From Plutella xylostella (lineage: Eukaryota > Arthropoda > Insecta > Lepidoptera > Plutellidae), in the NCBI RefSeq assembly GCF_932276165.1, contig NC_064009.1, positions 7,254,001-7,318,000 of the forward strand: a DNA stretch of 64,000 nt. Direction: 5' to 3'. The position numbers were made by a program, and so were the translations under genes. The notes beneath the pieces are model-generated. The model ran no database searches. It was not told the origin of the DNA and saw only the letters and a list, made by a program, of their open reading frames with translations. Each line of letters opens with the position of its first letter. Within the stretch, counting starts at the first letter, position 1. This document shows, in pieces, positions 1 through 12,700 of this stretch.

Positions 1-751
1 CCCCACACACGCTCGGATGTGTGTGATGTGAGCTTCAAGTTAAAATACGCTGCACAAATGAGCGCGGGTGTTTAGCTGACGTGTTTGTTTGCTTATTGGC
101 GTGGGCACCACAAACTAGCGTTTAAACCGCCTTTGTGACTACAATAAACGTTTTTTTCGCATCAGCTTTTGCTTTGAATGCTTTTGCCATCGCTCGCTGA
201 CGAACCTTGTGTTTATGGAATTCTGATGTTCGGTCAATGACCACGAGAAAGTCTAGGCATAATACACGTGTTTGCGATTAAGCTTTAGAAGGTGTTCTTT
301 TAGTTTTATGATCTGTGTTTTCCTTACATAAGTTTATTAGACTTTAGACAATAAAGAAAATCGCCGCGAGTACTAAACCCAAATTTGGAAACAGCACTTA
401 AAAAATCTTGTGATGATTGGATAATTCGATGGCGTATGTGTATCGTTTCTGAAGGAGCATAGTTTGAAGGTGATAAAATAAATTTGGATGAATAACAAAC
501 ATTTTGTGTTTATTGATCTTTTCCAGATACTTTTTACATAGAATATATTATTGATAGATTATAATCTATCAATATCCTCAATTCACACTTGCCCACCGGA
601 ATTATTCTCTGCATCTCTTCGTAAATAAAATGAACACCATTAAAATTATACCTTGATCTTTAATTCGGCGGAATTCTGACAGTTATCTACTTTTGACATG
701 TCAGAGATCACAAACCTTTTTTGGCTGAGCCCTTTTTTCAATACGAGTCTG
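1..751. other. AT-rich stretch without a recognisable gene
   Basis: No reading frame with coding character and no repeat family that I recognise. The sequence is AT-rich. Confidence 0.4.
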
Positions 752-872
752 GAGGGCCACTACCAAAATCGAACGAACGAACAAGAGCTCGGCTCTATCT
801 CGTTGTATTAAGCGTGCCAATTGCGTGACAATTCTTGTTCGTTTGTTCGTCGATTTAGAGAGTGACCCCCCT
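752..872. mobile_element. Short MITE with GAACGAACGAA inverted ends
   Basis: The left end (GGAGGGCCACTACC, then CGAACGAACGAACAAGA) is the imperfect inverse of the right end (TTGTTCGTTTGTTCG, then AGAGAGTGACCCCC). The core CTCTATCTCGTTGTATTA recurs in related copies at 56178-57211 and 58478-58685. It is a non-autonomous inverted-repeat element of about 120 bp with no coding capacity. Confidence 0.7.
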
Positions 873-1095
873 GAACATCTAAGTCTAAACTACTCTATAC
901 ATTTTATTTGTTAGTGAATGTATCCATTTTATTAAGTGCGGTGCTCCAAATTAAAAGGGGATTTACCTACGGTAAGTAATAATTACGTCCCTTTACATCA
1001 CAAAAATAATATACTTAATTAAAGTATAAATTAATAAATAAATAAAAAATATAATTGATTATTAAAATATCTAATCGATTATTAAATAATAATAA

Positions 1096-1436
1096 GAGCG
1101 GTGGTAGCTCAGTCGGGTAAGCGCCCGCTTCTCACGCAAGAGATGCGGGTTCAAATCCCGGCGCTGACATGTACCAATGAGTTCTTTTAACTTAAGTACA
1201 ATGTATACCATCGCTCTTACGGTGAAGGAAAACATCGTGAAGAAACCTGCATATCTAGATTTAGCACATGTAGATAATGTGAACCCAGTGAACCCACCAA
1301 CCCGCAGTGGACCAGCGTGGTGGGAAATGGTCCAAGCTTAGGAAGGCAGTTTAGACCTTGGAGATATGCACAAAGGTTCCACTCGAGAGAGCCAGGTGCA
1401 GGTACTTACATCCCCAAAGAGAATAGAATAGAATAT
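1096..1436 (+). mobile_element. tRNA-derived SINE, near full length
   Basis: The head resembles a tRNA gene with the two Pol III boxes: GGTAGCTCAGTCGG (A box) and GGTTCAAATCCC (B box). The body follows (GGTGAAGGAAAACATCGTGA, then CCAGCGTGGTGGGAAATGG) and the tail is a GAATAGAATA repeat. An imperfect copy of ATATCTAATC(G)ATTATTAA lies on each side and could be the target-site duplication. Related copies are at 18962-19188 (5'-truncated, plus) and 33271-33559 (minus). It is not a functional tRNA gene: the cloverleaf is degenerate and fused to SINE body sequence. Confidence 0.8.
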
Positions 1437-2131
1437 CTAATCATTATTAATACTAACCGATTATGATGAAACTGAGACTGCTCAATGTAAGCCATTAAAA
1501 AAAAAATAGTGGCAATCGGTTCAATCGTTTCGGAGATATGCGTGGACAAACATTATAAACATACCTACATCTATAAAATTTTGGAAATATATTTGTTTGT
1601 TGTGCAGTTCCAATAATCTTACATAAGTACATACGAGTATGTACCGAATAGAGAATCTTTTTTTTGAAATTGATTAAAAAGGTTTACTATCCCTGAATTT
1701 AGTAAGAAGTGATGCCAGCTAAAGAATAAAATAAAGTAATTAATATGAATTCGATACATTATCTGCCATTTTATTTTTTTATTGCCCAGAAATGGATCCA
1801 AATTTTTCTTTTTTTCGGTTAAGAGCTTTTTAAGTAGCATCACTTTTGAAATGTCAGAATTCCGTCGAATTAAAGATCCAGGTATAGTTCAGAGAATTAA
1901 GTATTTAAATCGGGCGTTTATAAAACCGCTTGTCTGTATGCCCCGGGCGTGTTGCGTGCACACATCAGCTGTTTGTCCGCCGGAGATTGGTGCATCGACG
2001 TGATAGACCAGCGGCTTCTGTTTGTACTGATGATGGGTAAAAGTCAAGTGCTTTGTCAGTTACGTACGTAGCTTTGGTGTTACCTTTGTACTTCGAGTTA
2101 TAGAATAGATTACTTCTCTGATTTAGAGCTG

Positions 2132-2695
2132 TTTTTAGGGTTCCGTAGCCAAAATGGCAAAAACGGAACCCTTATAGTTTCGTCATGTCCGTCTGTCCGT
2201 CTGTCCGTCTGTCCGTCTGTCACAGCCGATTTACTCGGAAACTATAAGTACTACAGTGATGAAATTTGATGGGAATATGTGTTGTATGAACCGCTACAAA
2301 AATATGACACTAAATAGTAAAAAAAAGAATTGGGGGTGGGGCCCCCCATACATGTAACTGAGGGATGAAATTTTTTTTTTCGATGTACATACCCGTGTGG
2401 GGTATCAATGGAAAGGTCTTTTAAAATGATATAAAGTTTTCTAAAAAACATTTTTCTTAAAGTGAACGGTTTTTGAGATATCAGCTCTCAAAGTCGTAAA
2501 AAGTATGTCCCCCCCCCTCTATTTTTATAACTACGGGGTATAAAATTCTAAAAAAAATAGAGGTGATGCATGCTAATTAACTCTTTCAACGATTTTTGGT
2601 TTGATCAAAGTATCTCTTATAGTTTTTGAGATAGGTTGATTTAAGCTACGGAACCCTTTGTGCGCGAGCCCGACTCGCACTTGGCCGGTTTTATT
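2132..2695 (+). repeat. AGGGTTCCGTAGCC-type dispersed repeat, copy 1
   Basis: It starts TTTTTAGGGTTCCGTAGCC, carries GTCCGTCT tandem units (about 2188-2220), and ends GCTACGGAACCCTTTGTGCG...TTGGCCGGTTTTA. Near-identical copies lie at 46536-47098 (minus) and 57360-57936 (plus). A 66-codon open frame on the opposite strand is kept in all three copies, but it spans the low-complexity core and is most likely a by-product of sequence conservation. I know this as one of the commonest lepidopteran repeats; its transposition class is not clear from sequence. Confidence 0.8.
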
Positions 2696-3007
2696 TTTTT
2701 AATATACCTAAAATCTTGGGAATAATTTTGATATTTTCGTATCGGTTGTCTTAGAAAAAGCTAAACGTATTTAAATTTAAACTCATTTTATTTGAAAAGC
2801 GACATTTTTTTTATTTAAAATATATCTGTTTTTTAGTTCTGCGAACAGGTTGTTTGTAGCAGTAGTTGGAAAAATGAAAACAATAGGTAGTTAAGTACTT
2901 CCAAGAAAGGAACAACGTTCATTGCGAATTTATCTCTGAAAGGCATCAAAGTTACGTAACTTTGAAATACATTTAAACCTAAACAGCCTCTGGTCTTTCA
3001 GACATGA

Positions 3008-3148
3008 TACAGGGTGTTGCAAAAAGGGATATATTTTATCTGTTCTTATGTCTAAGCCGAAATCAGCATGCGTAGCATGTTATATCTAAGCCCGAATCTG
3101 AATTCAGAATTTTGAAATTCTGATTTCAGTTTTTGCAACATCCTGTAT
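3008..3148. mobile_element. Small MITE with TACAGGGTGTTGCAAAAA ends
   Basis: The left end TACAGGGTGTTGCAAAAA is mirrored on the right as TTTTTGCAACATCCTGTA. A second isolated end (ACAGGATGTTGCAAAAG) is at about 4258. The segment ATCTGTTCTTATGTCTRAGCC occurs once just inside the left end and again just outside the right end, so the insertion may have duplicated or rearranged neighbouring DNA. Confidence 0.6.
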
Positions 3149-3428
3149 ATTATATCTGTTCTTATGTCTGAGCCTAAGGCGTGTATGTTGATACTCTTGA
3201 CTCTGTCTGAAACACATATCAGCTGGGCGATATCTAGCGCCGCCGTCGGTAGGAGGTCGTAGTGTTAAACCAATTTTCCACATTGTTCACACCAACCGCT
3301 TCCGAACTAATATTTAGAGCCGTGTTGTACCACTGCCAATTTCAGGCTAGGAAATGGTCGGATACCGGAATTGTTTATTGAAGAAGGTAACTCATAGTAC
3401 ACGGGGGTGTAAATGAGTATCATAATAA

Positions 3429-3513
3429 TTAGCCTATAGCAGTCCACTGCTGGACGTAGGCCTCTCCCAAAGCACGCCACTGGATGCGATTTTTAGCTTT
3501 CTGCATCCAATCA
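3429..3513 (-). pseudogene. 3' end of an RTE-type LINE reverse transcriptase
   Basis: On the minus strand this encodes the last 27 residues of an RTE-clade LINE ORF, with the signature LGEAYVQQWTAIG followed by a TAA stop. Only the 3' tip remains, as expected from 5' truncation during target-primed reverse transcription. A longer fragment of the same clade lies at 38480-38826. Confidence 0.75.
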
Positions 3514-6500
3514 TAAATGAGTATCGAAGAGATGTATTTCAAAGACCAATTTTATTATCAAGACACTTTTTTGGTGTGCGCGAGTAGCCGGCTCTACTCA
3601 CCGACGTCAACAGACAAACTAACGTGATCCGTCGGTCTAGAGGTTTTTGTTAACCAACCCAGCATTGATGACTATTACACTACTGTCACTACTCCAAAGA
3701 CTACTATTTAACAACGGGAGCACTACTCGACGTAAATTTGAATGCCGCGCTAGTGTAGCGCATGTACCGGGTAGCAGCTTTTCTGCGCCATAAAAAATCG
3801 CGTTTTCCTCCTTGTCACTACATGTAGTAATTACAAGACATATTGTAGAGATTATTATAATATCATAACTTATTTCTATTTCGCGTAGCCCATTCCGTGC
3901 CCCCAAGTAGAAAGGGCGTTTACCGCCATTAATTTCAGCCTCTTGCTCGGAAAGTCATTAAGTAATGTGGCGCTGGCACACGAGAGCCCTTGATAGAACA
4001 CATAATGATATATATTAGGTATATAAGGTAGGTAAGTATATAACAAACTTAGCGCCTCCGGCAAAATAAGTTAACAACCTTTATAGGCTTACGGGAAGAT
4101 AAAAGAAGCTCCAAAACATTAGATTTTTCTGCTTTATGTTCTCTGTTGAGAGAGATTTTGTGTTAATGATAATGTTATGTGTTCTTTTTATTGTTCTTTT
4201 TAACAGCACATCTGGTAGTGTCTGACCAGGTAGGTACTTACTTTAAATTTATTCATACAGGATGTTGCAAAAGCGCTATTATAAGCTGAAAAGAGATAAC
4301 TCAGGGTGCTCTAAAAAACTTTTAAAAATTCGTAAAAACCAATCAACTTACCATATATTAGCAGGTATCCCGTGACCATAAAAATACTATTAAAAAGGCA
4401 TTTTTTAAGAACCAAAGTTCACTTTTGTCACTTATGCCTACTACCACCTTTGGCCTTCTATAAGTATTACAATATAATTAAGTATATTATAAGTAAGTAA
4501 TTATATTTATACCTATAGTTATTATTTTCCATGTTTTTTGTAAGATCTGAGTAAGATGAGCCACGGATATAGCCCAGCGAACGCAACTCATCCCTCGCGT
4601 ATGAAAGTTTTCCAGAGCAAGTTAAAATGTAGGTAAATCTCAAGTTAGTTTTATAAGTGCACGTTATTTTTCCCCGTCACGACCACGATCGTTGCCTTAA
4701 CTTTGTTGTACTTAGGTAAGTACTTAGTTGTAAATGTATATTTTTTTCAGATTGAAACTTTGGAACGAGAAAAGTTTGCTCAGACACCTGTACATTATAC
4801 CGACCAAAGTATCTCTACTTTGGTCGGTAGTGGTAGTTTATTCATATTATACCTCCTACCTACCTATTTGGAAATTGCTTACACTTACTCGTTTTATTTG
4901 GCCTCCTGCCCGTATTTTGTTATTGGTCAACTGTAACTACAACTGCTTTAACCCTAACTAAAAAATATTTGTCGGATCAACAATCCTCTCCTAAATGTTG
5001 CTCATTATGTCCTCATAAATGTTTCATAGAAATAAAATAGCTCACCTATAATTAATTATACCAAAGGCATAGTGTACCTAACACATAAAAAGGAAGCCAT
5101 ACACAATAAACACACATACCTACAGTACCTAGACTACAAACTTATTTTAATACAAAGAGCAGGTTAGGTATGTAAATGTTCACCCCAATAGTATGCTCTA
5201 CCTCTTGTTAAAACACGACAATGAACCCTTCTAAAATTGTACATGCATTTATAGCAGCATACATTTCAATGCCTTTTACCTGCAACTGAGTTGGATCTGC
5301 ACACGAGTCCTTTGCAAACGCGGTGCCGTTTGTCAGGTAAATTTACGTCTAGAACTTTCGACGAGCAGATTCAATCACACACACTCAGATACGTTCTTCA
5401 AAGTTAAGATTGCAAACGAAGTTAGCGAATACACCGCTGCGCTTCGTGGGCGTGGGAGGCCCTGTCTGCTGCCAGACGGACGATGTGTTCGGAATTTTTA
5501 GATTCTTTAGTAATAAGTTTGTGGATTTTTGAGTTGCCCTAACTTTTTAAGTTGGCTCTATTGGTTTCAGTTGACAACCAGGGATTTCTGGAGACACTGT
5601 GCAGCATATCCATTAGAGCGTGGGACACCCTCTTTCCTATAAGCTTCGCATGTGTTATACATATACATAAGTATACTTTTTTAAATATATATGTATAATT
5701 CTCTATGTAATGTATTTTTCAGGTGGTCACACGGCATCGTCACCATTGCGGAAAGGCATAGTGGCTTAAAGCTGCTGCTCAGGACCGGTAAAGTCTGATT
5801 TGAAAATTTGAAAGATGGCTGATGATTTTGTACCTTTCTATGACGCATCCGCAACTACGAAGAGTAATAATACATAATATATTATGTTACTGTAATTATG
5901 TTACTCAATATTATTTTCATAAAGCAAGAGATCTACGCATGAAAACCACTACACAATGTGCATTGTAAAATATGATACATATTCGCAGTGGCTTTGCCTT
6001 TGGATATCCAATGTATTCCTTGTAACAGGCTTGAGTGCATTGACCATATTATTCTTCCTTCAATCTGGAAAACCCCTTTAAATCATGACAATAAGGTGCA
6101 CGTTCGAATGAAAGTAAAAGCACTGTAGGTGTCGAATGGGAGTGTTGTGAAACTAATCTCATTTCCTTAGCTTCGAATGCAATTTATTCCATTGATGTCA
6201 GGTCTACAAGTTGTGCGTGGCGCGACGTCGCCGTATGTTTATTGTGCCTAGCGCATAATGTATTTATTTGTAGGTCACAAGTGTGAATATAAAGCCTAAG
6301 GTATTCATTTGTAGGTCGCAAGTGTTTATAAAAGTGTCTAAATCGTATTGTTCGTTTAGTTGTACGTAGTAAACATTTCCACGCATCTTGTTATCATGCC
6401 ACGTGTTGAAATCGTCAATGGGAGAATAATATTTATTGGTTTGAAAAGTATTTACTGCTATTATATAGTAAGGGTTGGGGATGAGTCGGGATGACTCAGG

Positions 6501-6660
6501 GGGTCATTCTCATCAAATGTTGTTTTGTTCTACCACTGTAGTAAAACCTTGTAGTTTTTTGAATTCAAAAGAGGATTTTTCTAAATCACAGGTGAAATAT
6601 TTGCGGTAAACTTATCTCCTTAATTTTAGTACTCTCAAGAGAAATGAAACACATATTTCA
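3514..6660. other. Gene-free AT-rich stretch
   Basis: No supported gene. It contains one isolated MITE end near 4258, a perfect hairpin at 4798-4829, and a short imperfect tandem (TTTGTAGGTCACAAGTGT / TTTGTAGGTCGCAAGTGT) near 6265-6325. The open frames here lack splice or domain support. Confidence 0.4.
4798..4829. repeat. Perfect 14-bp stem hairpin
   Basis: TACCGACCAAAGTA pairs perfectly with TACTTTGGTCGGTA across a TCTC loop. No associated gene or repeat family was recognised. Confidence 0.8.
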
Positions 6661-6673
6661 ACATAACAATCCG

Positions 6674-6679
6674 TTTATT
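6674..6679 (-). terminator. Polyadenylation signal AATAAA
   Basis: AATAAA on the minus strand lies about 60 bases beyond the stop codon of the cysteine-rich secreted gene (stop at 6743-6741). This fits a short 3' UTR for that transcript. Confidence 0.55.
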
Positions 6680-6740
6680 TCCCTCCTCCTCACTCCTCAC
6701 AACACATTGTCGACGCACACCTCACAACACATTTTCTTCC

Positions 6741-9700
6741 TCACAAGACATCGTCGACGCACAGCGGCACGGGCTCGCAGCCGGGGCAGTGCGGCGGCAG
6801 GAACGCCGAGCACACCTGCCCGCCGACACACGCGTGCGTCGAGCACACGTCCAGCGACTGCAGGCAGGATCTGGCCGCTGGAACAGGAGAGTATGAGTTA
6901 GTGACTATATCAGGGGAATGTACGGTGGGGTAAATTAAGGGTCTGTTTAACAATGTCTGGATATGCCTATGGGATAAAAGACATGCGGTCACTCTCTGTA
7001 ATTGTGTTTTAGACAGTGAAAGTATGTCTTTTACTTTATCCCACATATAATCAAAGCCCGCATGAAGCCATTGATGTCGATTCTGAAGGCAGAAATTCCA
7101 ATTATAGAGCTGTCAAAACGTTAATTTCTTTCGACTCTATGAATGCCATTTTTTGTAAGTAAAATTTTAGCTTCCCAGCGGAAAAAATACAATTTTCTGC
7201 CTTCAGAATAGTTACCATTATTCAGACATTGTGAATCAGGCCCTAAAAGAGCCTTCTCGAGTGACATTTCACCTGTTGCTTGTAGACGTCCGGCGCACCC
7301 TAGCGAGCTGCCTAGTTAATCCTTTCACCAAGGAGTCGCATCAAATGTCGGTCATAGAAAATTTTCGGCTTTAGCCCTCGTAAGATGTTTATCTGTCACG
7401 ATTTGCTTTTAGCATAGACATGAGATTAGTGAGACGTGTGTACTGTGTAGGTATTATAGATATTGATGCCGATGCCGTGCTCTGGGACTCTGGAATAATT
7501 GCATCTCACGCATCCATCTATCTCTTATCGATATTACCTACTATGGGCTTCTTCACAAAGTGTCGTGACGTGAATGCTAAGTATAAGCTAGACCATAAAG
7601 AATGAACTTTGATAGACTTTCTGGTTCACCTCTAGTAAATCTTAAATTGCTGCGCAAAAAGTGGAGGGGTAAGTCTAAACGTTTATTTTTAGTTATAAAT
7701 ATGAGTATGCAGTACCATAAGTTTAATGATTTTTTTATTCAGTTCGTTGTTTATAATACTCTTTTGTTTATTGCTAGGAAAACATACAATATACAAGACT
7801 TATAAATATACAATAAGTACTACAATTATAAATTATTATATGGTGTAATTATACTAATTATCAATATATCCACAACAGTAGATACTCATAACTGAACGCG
7901 ATAATGATAATCTAACATGATTGGTTCAACAAGACTTGCAATGAACACAGTTATTAAAATTAGCTAGTTATTCCAAGTTTCCACGTTAAGAGTATGCTCC
8001 GTTTTAGCTATTGTTCGGATGCCACTCGTGACAGTGTATACGCGTGATCCGAATAGTCTCGGACAGCGATAGCCAATGGGCTCACTAGGATCACGCTCTA
8101 TTTTCATGAAAACCTCACTTTAGTTGGCCACTGTCCAGGGTCCTCCGGGCGTTATTTTGAGTGCCAACGGTTGTAGGTTTACCTCAATTTACGCTGCTCG
8201 AGAGGCTTTTTTCATACACCCGGCATGTTTACTAAGTATAAGGAACATAGAGATCGATTTAAGCTCTTATGAAATCCCTGTATAAATAATAGCCACACAT
8301 CAAAAATAATAATTGTAATACGATTGCCTCTCGGCTTTGTTGGCGGATTAGTTGCCGACAATTAATTGGGTTTCATGCAAGTACGTGTGTGTATTAACCT
8401 ACCTCAGCGAAGTCAAAAGGAATGTACCTACTTATAACTTTACGTCACTATTTAGTAAACTATTATTTTGTGACGTATCTGAAAAGAACTAAATAGAACC
8501 AATAAAATCACCAGTAATAGCGGCTCGCCATGTACCATCACGAACCAATATTCTATGGTAACACGTTGGTATTGCTTCGATATAAAATCGGTCAGCATTC
8601 AGCTATAGTTGCGCCGACTCGGCTAGATACGCTACAAAAAACACATACCGACATACATACAAATTGAGAACCTCCTCCTTCTTTCAAAGTCGGTAAAAAT
8701 AGGTAACACTGTAATGTTCCATCGATGCCGAAACATTAACTATTTCGCAAATAATGAATTTAAACTACGACTGGATGTTCCGAGGGATTTGTTGCGCTTT
8801 GGAAGGGTTTTCCCGTGGGATTTTTGGAAAAGTTGTCTATTAAATCATTCAGGGTGTCGGCTAACTTCGTGCCAAGCTTCGTTGTACCGATTTCGGATCA
8901 CAGAATAATCAAGATAATTATTCTGAGTGTAGGTGAGCCTTAATATTGATATCGGCGAGTTGAGGGTAGAGGATAATATCCACGTAAGCGAGCAGCGCGT
9001 GGGCACTTTTGACTTTTTTGTGAGCAGCCGTGGTGAGCAGACGGTCAGATGGAGGGAGTGATCGGTGCCGTGGGAGCTTGAGGACCAGGCGCGTGGAGCC
9101 GAGGCGGAACACCGTGTGCGAAGCTAAGTCACCTTTCTACTCGTATTTACTTTTTGTCTCTCGTATATGATTGAGAAGTTATACCTACACTTTATTTCTT
9201 GAAGGACGCTAACCCACGGCTGCAATTTCCATCACACTGGTATAGGGATTAGATAGGTACACTAAAGGTCTTCTAACTCGCTCATTCAGTATTTAGCTAG
9301 CTAGAGAAAAACCTACACATTACACATTCCCTTATTTTAGCTTTGGTTCAACTTATTTTAGTTTAGAATAGGGACTTCTGGATAGATACAAATAGGCAGA
9401 AGCGGGCTGGTGATGATGATGATGATGATTATCAAATAACTAAAACCTGACAATAGATCTCACTTCAAAAATAATAAATTCTTATCAAATAAAAAATATA
9501 CACCTACCTTCAAATTTGTTCTATGGTTCTTTGTTCAAATTATTGATTTTTCATTAGGTAAATAAATACTTCTATAGAATCTATGCTATAGTAATTATTC
9601 AAAGAATAAAGTAGATACATACTTAAATAAACTTTTCAAAGATGATTTATTGTAGTATCTATATGGCAGAGAAGATTATTTGACTTTGAGTTTAAAAACA

Positions 9701-12700
9701 AGTAACAGCGCAGGGAAAGAATTGATTGACGGAGAAATTTACTCTAATAAGTGTCAAGATATCACAAATAAGGGTTCTAGATACTTAAACTAAATCATTT
9801 CTGGTCCTATATTGCTCAATAAATACAAATGGCTTGAAGGTAGATCAGATTCCTGTCCAATTTGCATATTTTCAGAAAGTTATGTAAATTCTTACCCATA
9901 GAAGTGTTTGTTTCCTTGTTAAATCAATAAATTCTAATGTAAATAAAGATAGCACGGATATAGTAGGAATAAAGTTAGCTAGGATATATTTATTACAACT
10001 ATTTATAATATATTTGAATAAGATTATATTATATTCACTATTATTACGGAAGCGTCCGTAGTCGAGCGGGCCTCAGTGATCGTAACTGATCGCTGAGGTT
10101 AAGCAACAACTGACACGGTCAGCCATTGGATGGGTGCAGTGTACAAGTACTTCCACCCAACCTGTATTGAGTTTGGCAGTAATAAACGAGTCATCGTAAC
10201 TAGCGGTTGTTTCATTTACTACATTGGCTAACGAGGATCTAAAAGTACCCGCGCATTTTGTTAATTAACTAAAATTTAATTAAAAGTGTTAAAATGTCTT
10301 TTCTCGGCAATATTTCAAACTTCGATTATAAAAATGGTGATTGGTCGATATTTAAAGGACGATTAAATCAGTTCCTGTTGCTAAATAAAGTGGAAGAAGA
10401 TAGGAAAAGTGCGTTACTAATCACACACCTATCTGACGATACCTACCGCTTGTTGCGAAATCTACTGCATCCTAAGAATATCGAGGAGCAGAAGTATAAA
10501 GATCTCGTTTCTGTACTCGACGAACATTTCAAACCAGCGCAGTGTTCATTTGTGGACAAAGCTAAATTCTATGGAGCTACAAGGGGACCGAGCGAATCCT
10601 TAGGAGATTGGGCAGCTCGACTGCGAGGCTTGGCCAGCTTCTGTGAATTTGGTACAGCGTTGGATATGAATCTTCGTGATCGTTTTGTTCTGGGCTTGGG
10701 GGCAGGCCCCGAGAGAGACAAACTCTTCGAAGCGGACGTCAACACTCTAACGCTGACGAGGGCGTTGGAGCTGGCAGGACAGGCAGAGAGTGCGAGGGAG
10801 GCCAAGGCTATGGTCACCAACGGAGCAGGCGTCATCATCAAGCAGGAGCCGGTGTACCGGGCGGCGGGCGAGGCCACGTGGGCGCGCCGCGCGGCTCCCC
10901 GCGCCGCCGCCGCCTCCGCCGCCGCCGGTGACCACGGCGATCCAGGTTCCCGTTGTCGAGTCTGTGGCTTAAAAAATCATAGTGCCGAAAAGTGCAGGTT
11001 TAAAACCTTTAAGTGCCAAAAGTGCGGTATAAAAGGCCATTTACGTAAAGTGTGCCCAGTGCGAGTGAATAATTTAAATACCGAGGAAGAAGATTCCGAT
11101 GCTGGCAGTTTTGATTGTAAAGAATGCTCATTGTACAATATGAGGTATAGTACTTATGCTCCTATTACTTTGTCAGTTAAAATACTTGATAGGTGTTATT
11201 GTATGGAGCTAGACTCCGGCTCTGGAATCTCCGTTATATCTGAGGCATATTATAAAGAAAACTTTTCATCCATAACGTTGTCTAAATGTACAATTAAAAT
11301 GTGTGTTTACAAAGGACACAAAATCACACCTCTCGGATATTTTACTATTAATGTATGTTACGAGAACAAAAGTAAACCATTATCATTTTACGTCATTCAA
11401 AATGGCGGTCCGCCGTTGTTGGGGCGTGATTTTATGTCTAAATTTGGTATAAGTTTTGTCTCAGTAAATAATAATAGCATTGATATTTCAAAAGAATATG
11501 TAAAAGAAATTCAAACATTGCATAACGATTTTCCTGAGTTATGGAAGGAGGAATTAGGCGAGTTTAACCAATTTAAAATTAAATTGCGATTAAAAGAAAA
11601 TGTCGAACCAAAATTTTTTAAAGCTAGGACTGTACCGTTTGCTTTGAAAGAGAAAGTGGAGGGAGAAATCGATAGATTAGCCAAGTTAGGTATATTGGTT
11701 CCGATAACTTTTTCAAACTATGCCACGCCAATCGTACCGATTTTGAAAGATAATGGTAAAATAAAAATTGCAGGTGACTACTCGGTTACATTAAATAAAG
11801 ATTTATTAATCGATAAATATCCGATGCCGCGAATCGAAGAAGTGTTTTCTAGGATAGGTGGTGGGGAGGCTTATACGAAATTGGATCTATCCAATGCCTA
11901 TAACCAGTTTTTACTGGATGAGGAGTCGCAGGAGCTCACGACCATCAATACGTCGAAGGGCTTATTTAAATATACGCGCTTGGTCTATGGCCTGGCCAAT
12001 GCCCCGGCAATATTTCAAAGAACAATGGAAACTCTGCTATCGGGTATTGATGGAGTGAGCTGTTGGATTGATGACGTCTGTGTGACAGGTCCTAATCGCG
12101 AAATTCACTTATGTAGGCTGAGGGAGGTCTTGACTAGACTTAGGGACGCCGGCCTCAAGCTCCAAAGAGATAAGTGTGAGTTTTTCCAACCGAGCGTTAC
12201 ATACTTAGGATACGTCATAAGTAAAAGCGGAATACAAACCTGTCCAAAGAAAATTGAAGCCATAGTTAATTCACAGAGGCCACAAAATATTCAGGATGTA
12301 AAGCGATTTTTAGGTATTATTAATTATTATAGACAGTTTATACCTATGGCTGCTACCGTCCTGAGTCCATTGTATGAATTACTGTGCAAAGACGCCCCGT
12401 GGGAATGGTCAGAGCGGCATGAGCAGGCATTTAATAAAGTAAAGCGCGAGCTGGTTTCCGATAGGATATTGACTCACTTTGACCCGACAGCACGATTAGT
12501 GCTGAGCGTAGACGCGAGTCCCACAGGGCTCGGCGCGGTGCTATCGCAGGGGGAAGAGGGATGCGAAAGACCAATTGCTTACGCGTCAAGGTCGTTAATG
12601 GCTAGCGAAAAAAATTATAGCCAAATTCACAAAGAGGCCGTTGCTATAATTTTTGGGGTTAAGCATTTTCACCAATATTTATTTGGCCGGGATGTACCAT

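Noticed and set aside
1096..1170. tRNA-gene-like sequence with A and B boxes
   Set aside because: It is fused to a SINE body and tail, and repeated elsewhere in truncated form; the cloverleaf is imperfect, so it is a retroposed derivative rather than a tRNA gene.
2251..2451. 66-codon frame kept in three places (also 46785-46985, 57479-57679)
   Set aside because: Falls in the AGGGTTCCG repeat across poly-A/poly-T tracts; conservation is at DNA level and no domain is visible.
9412..9430. CRISPR or satellite array
   Set aside because: The GATGATGAT runs are short trinucleotide microsatellites; no spaced direct repeats of CRISPR type exist in the window.
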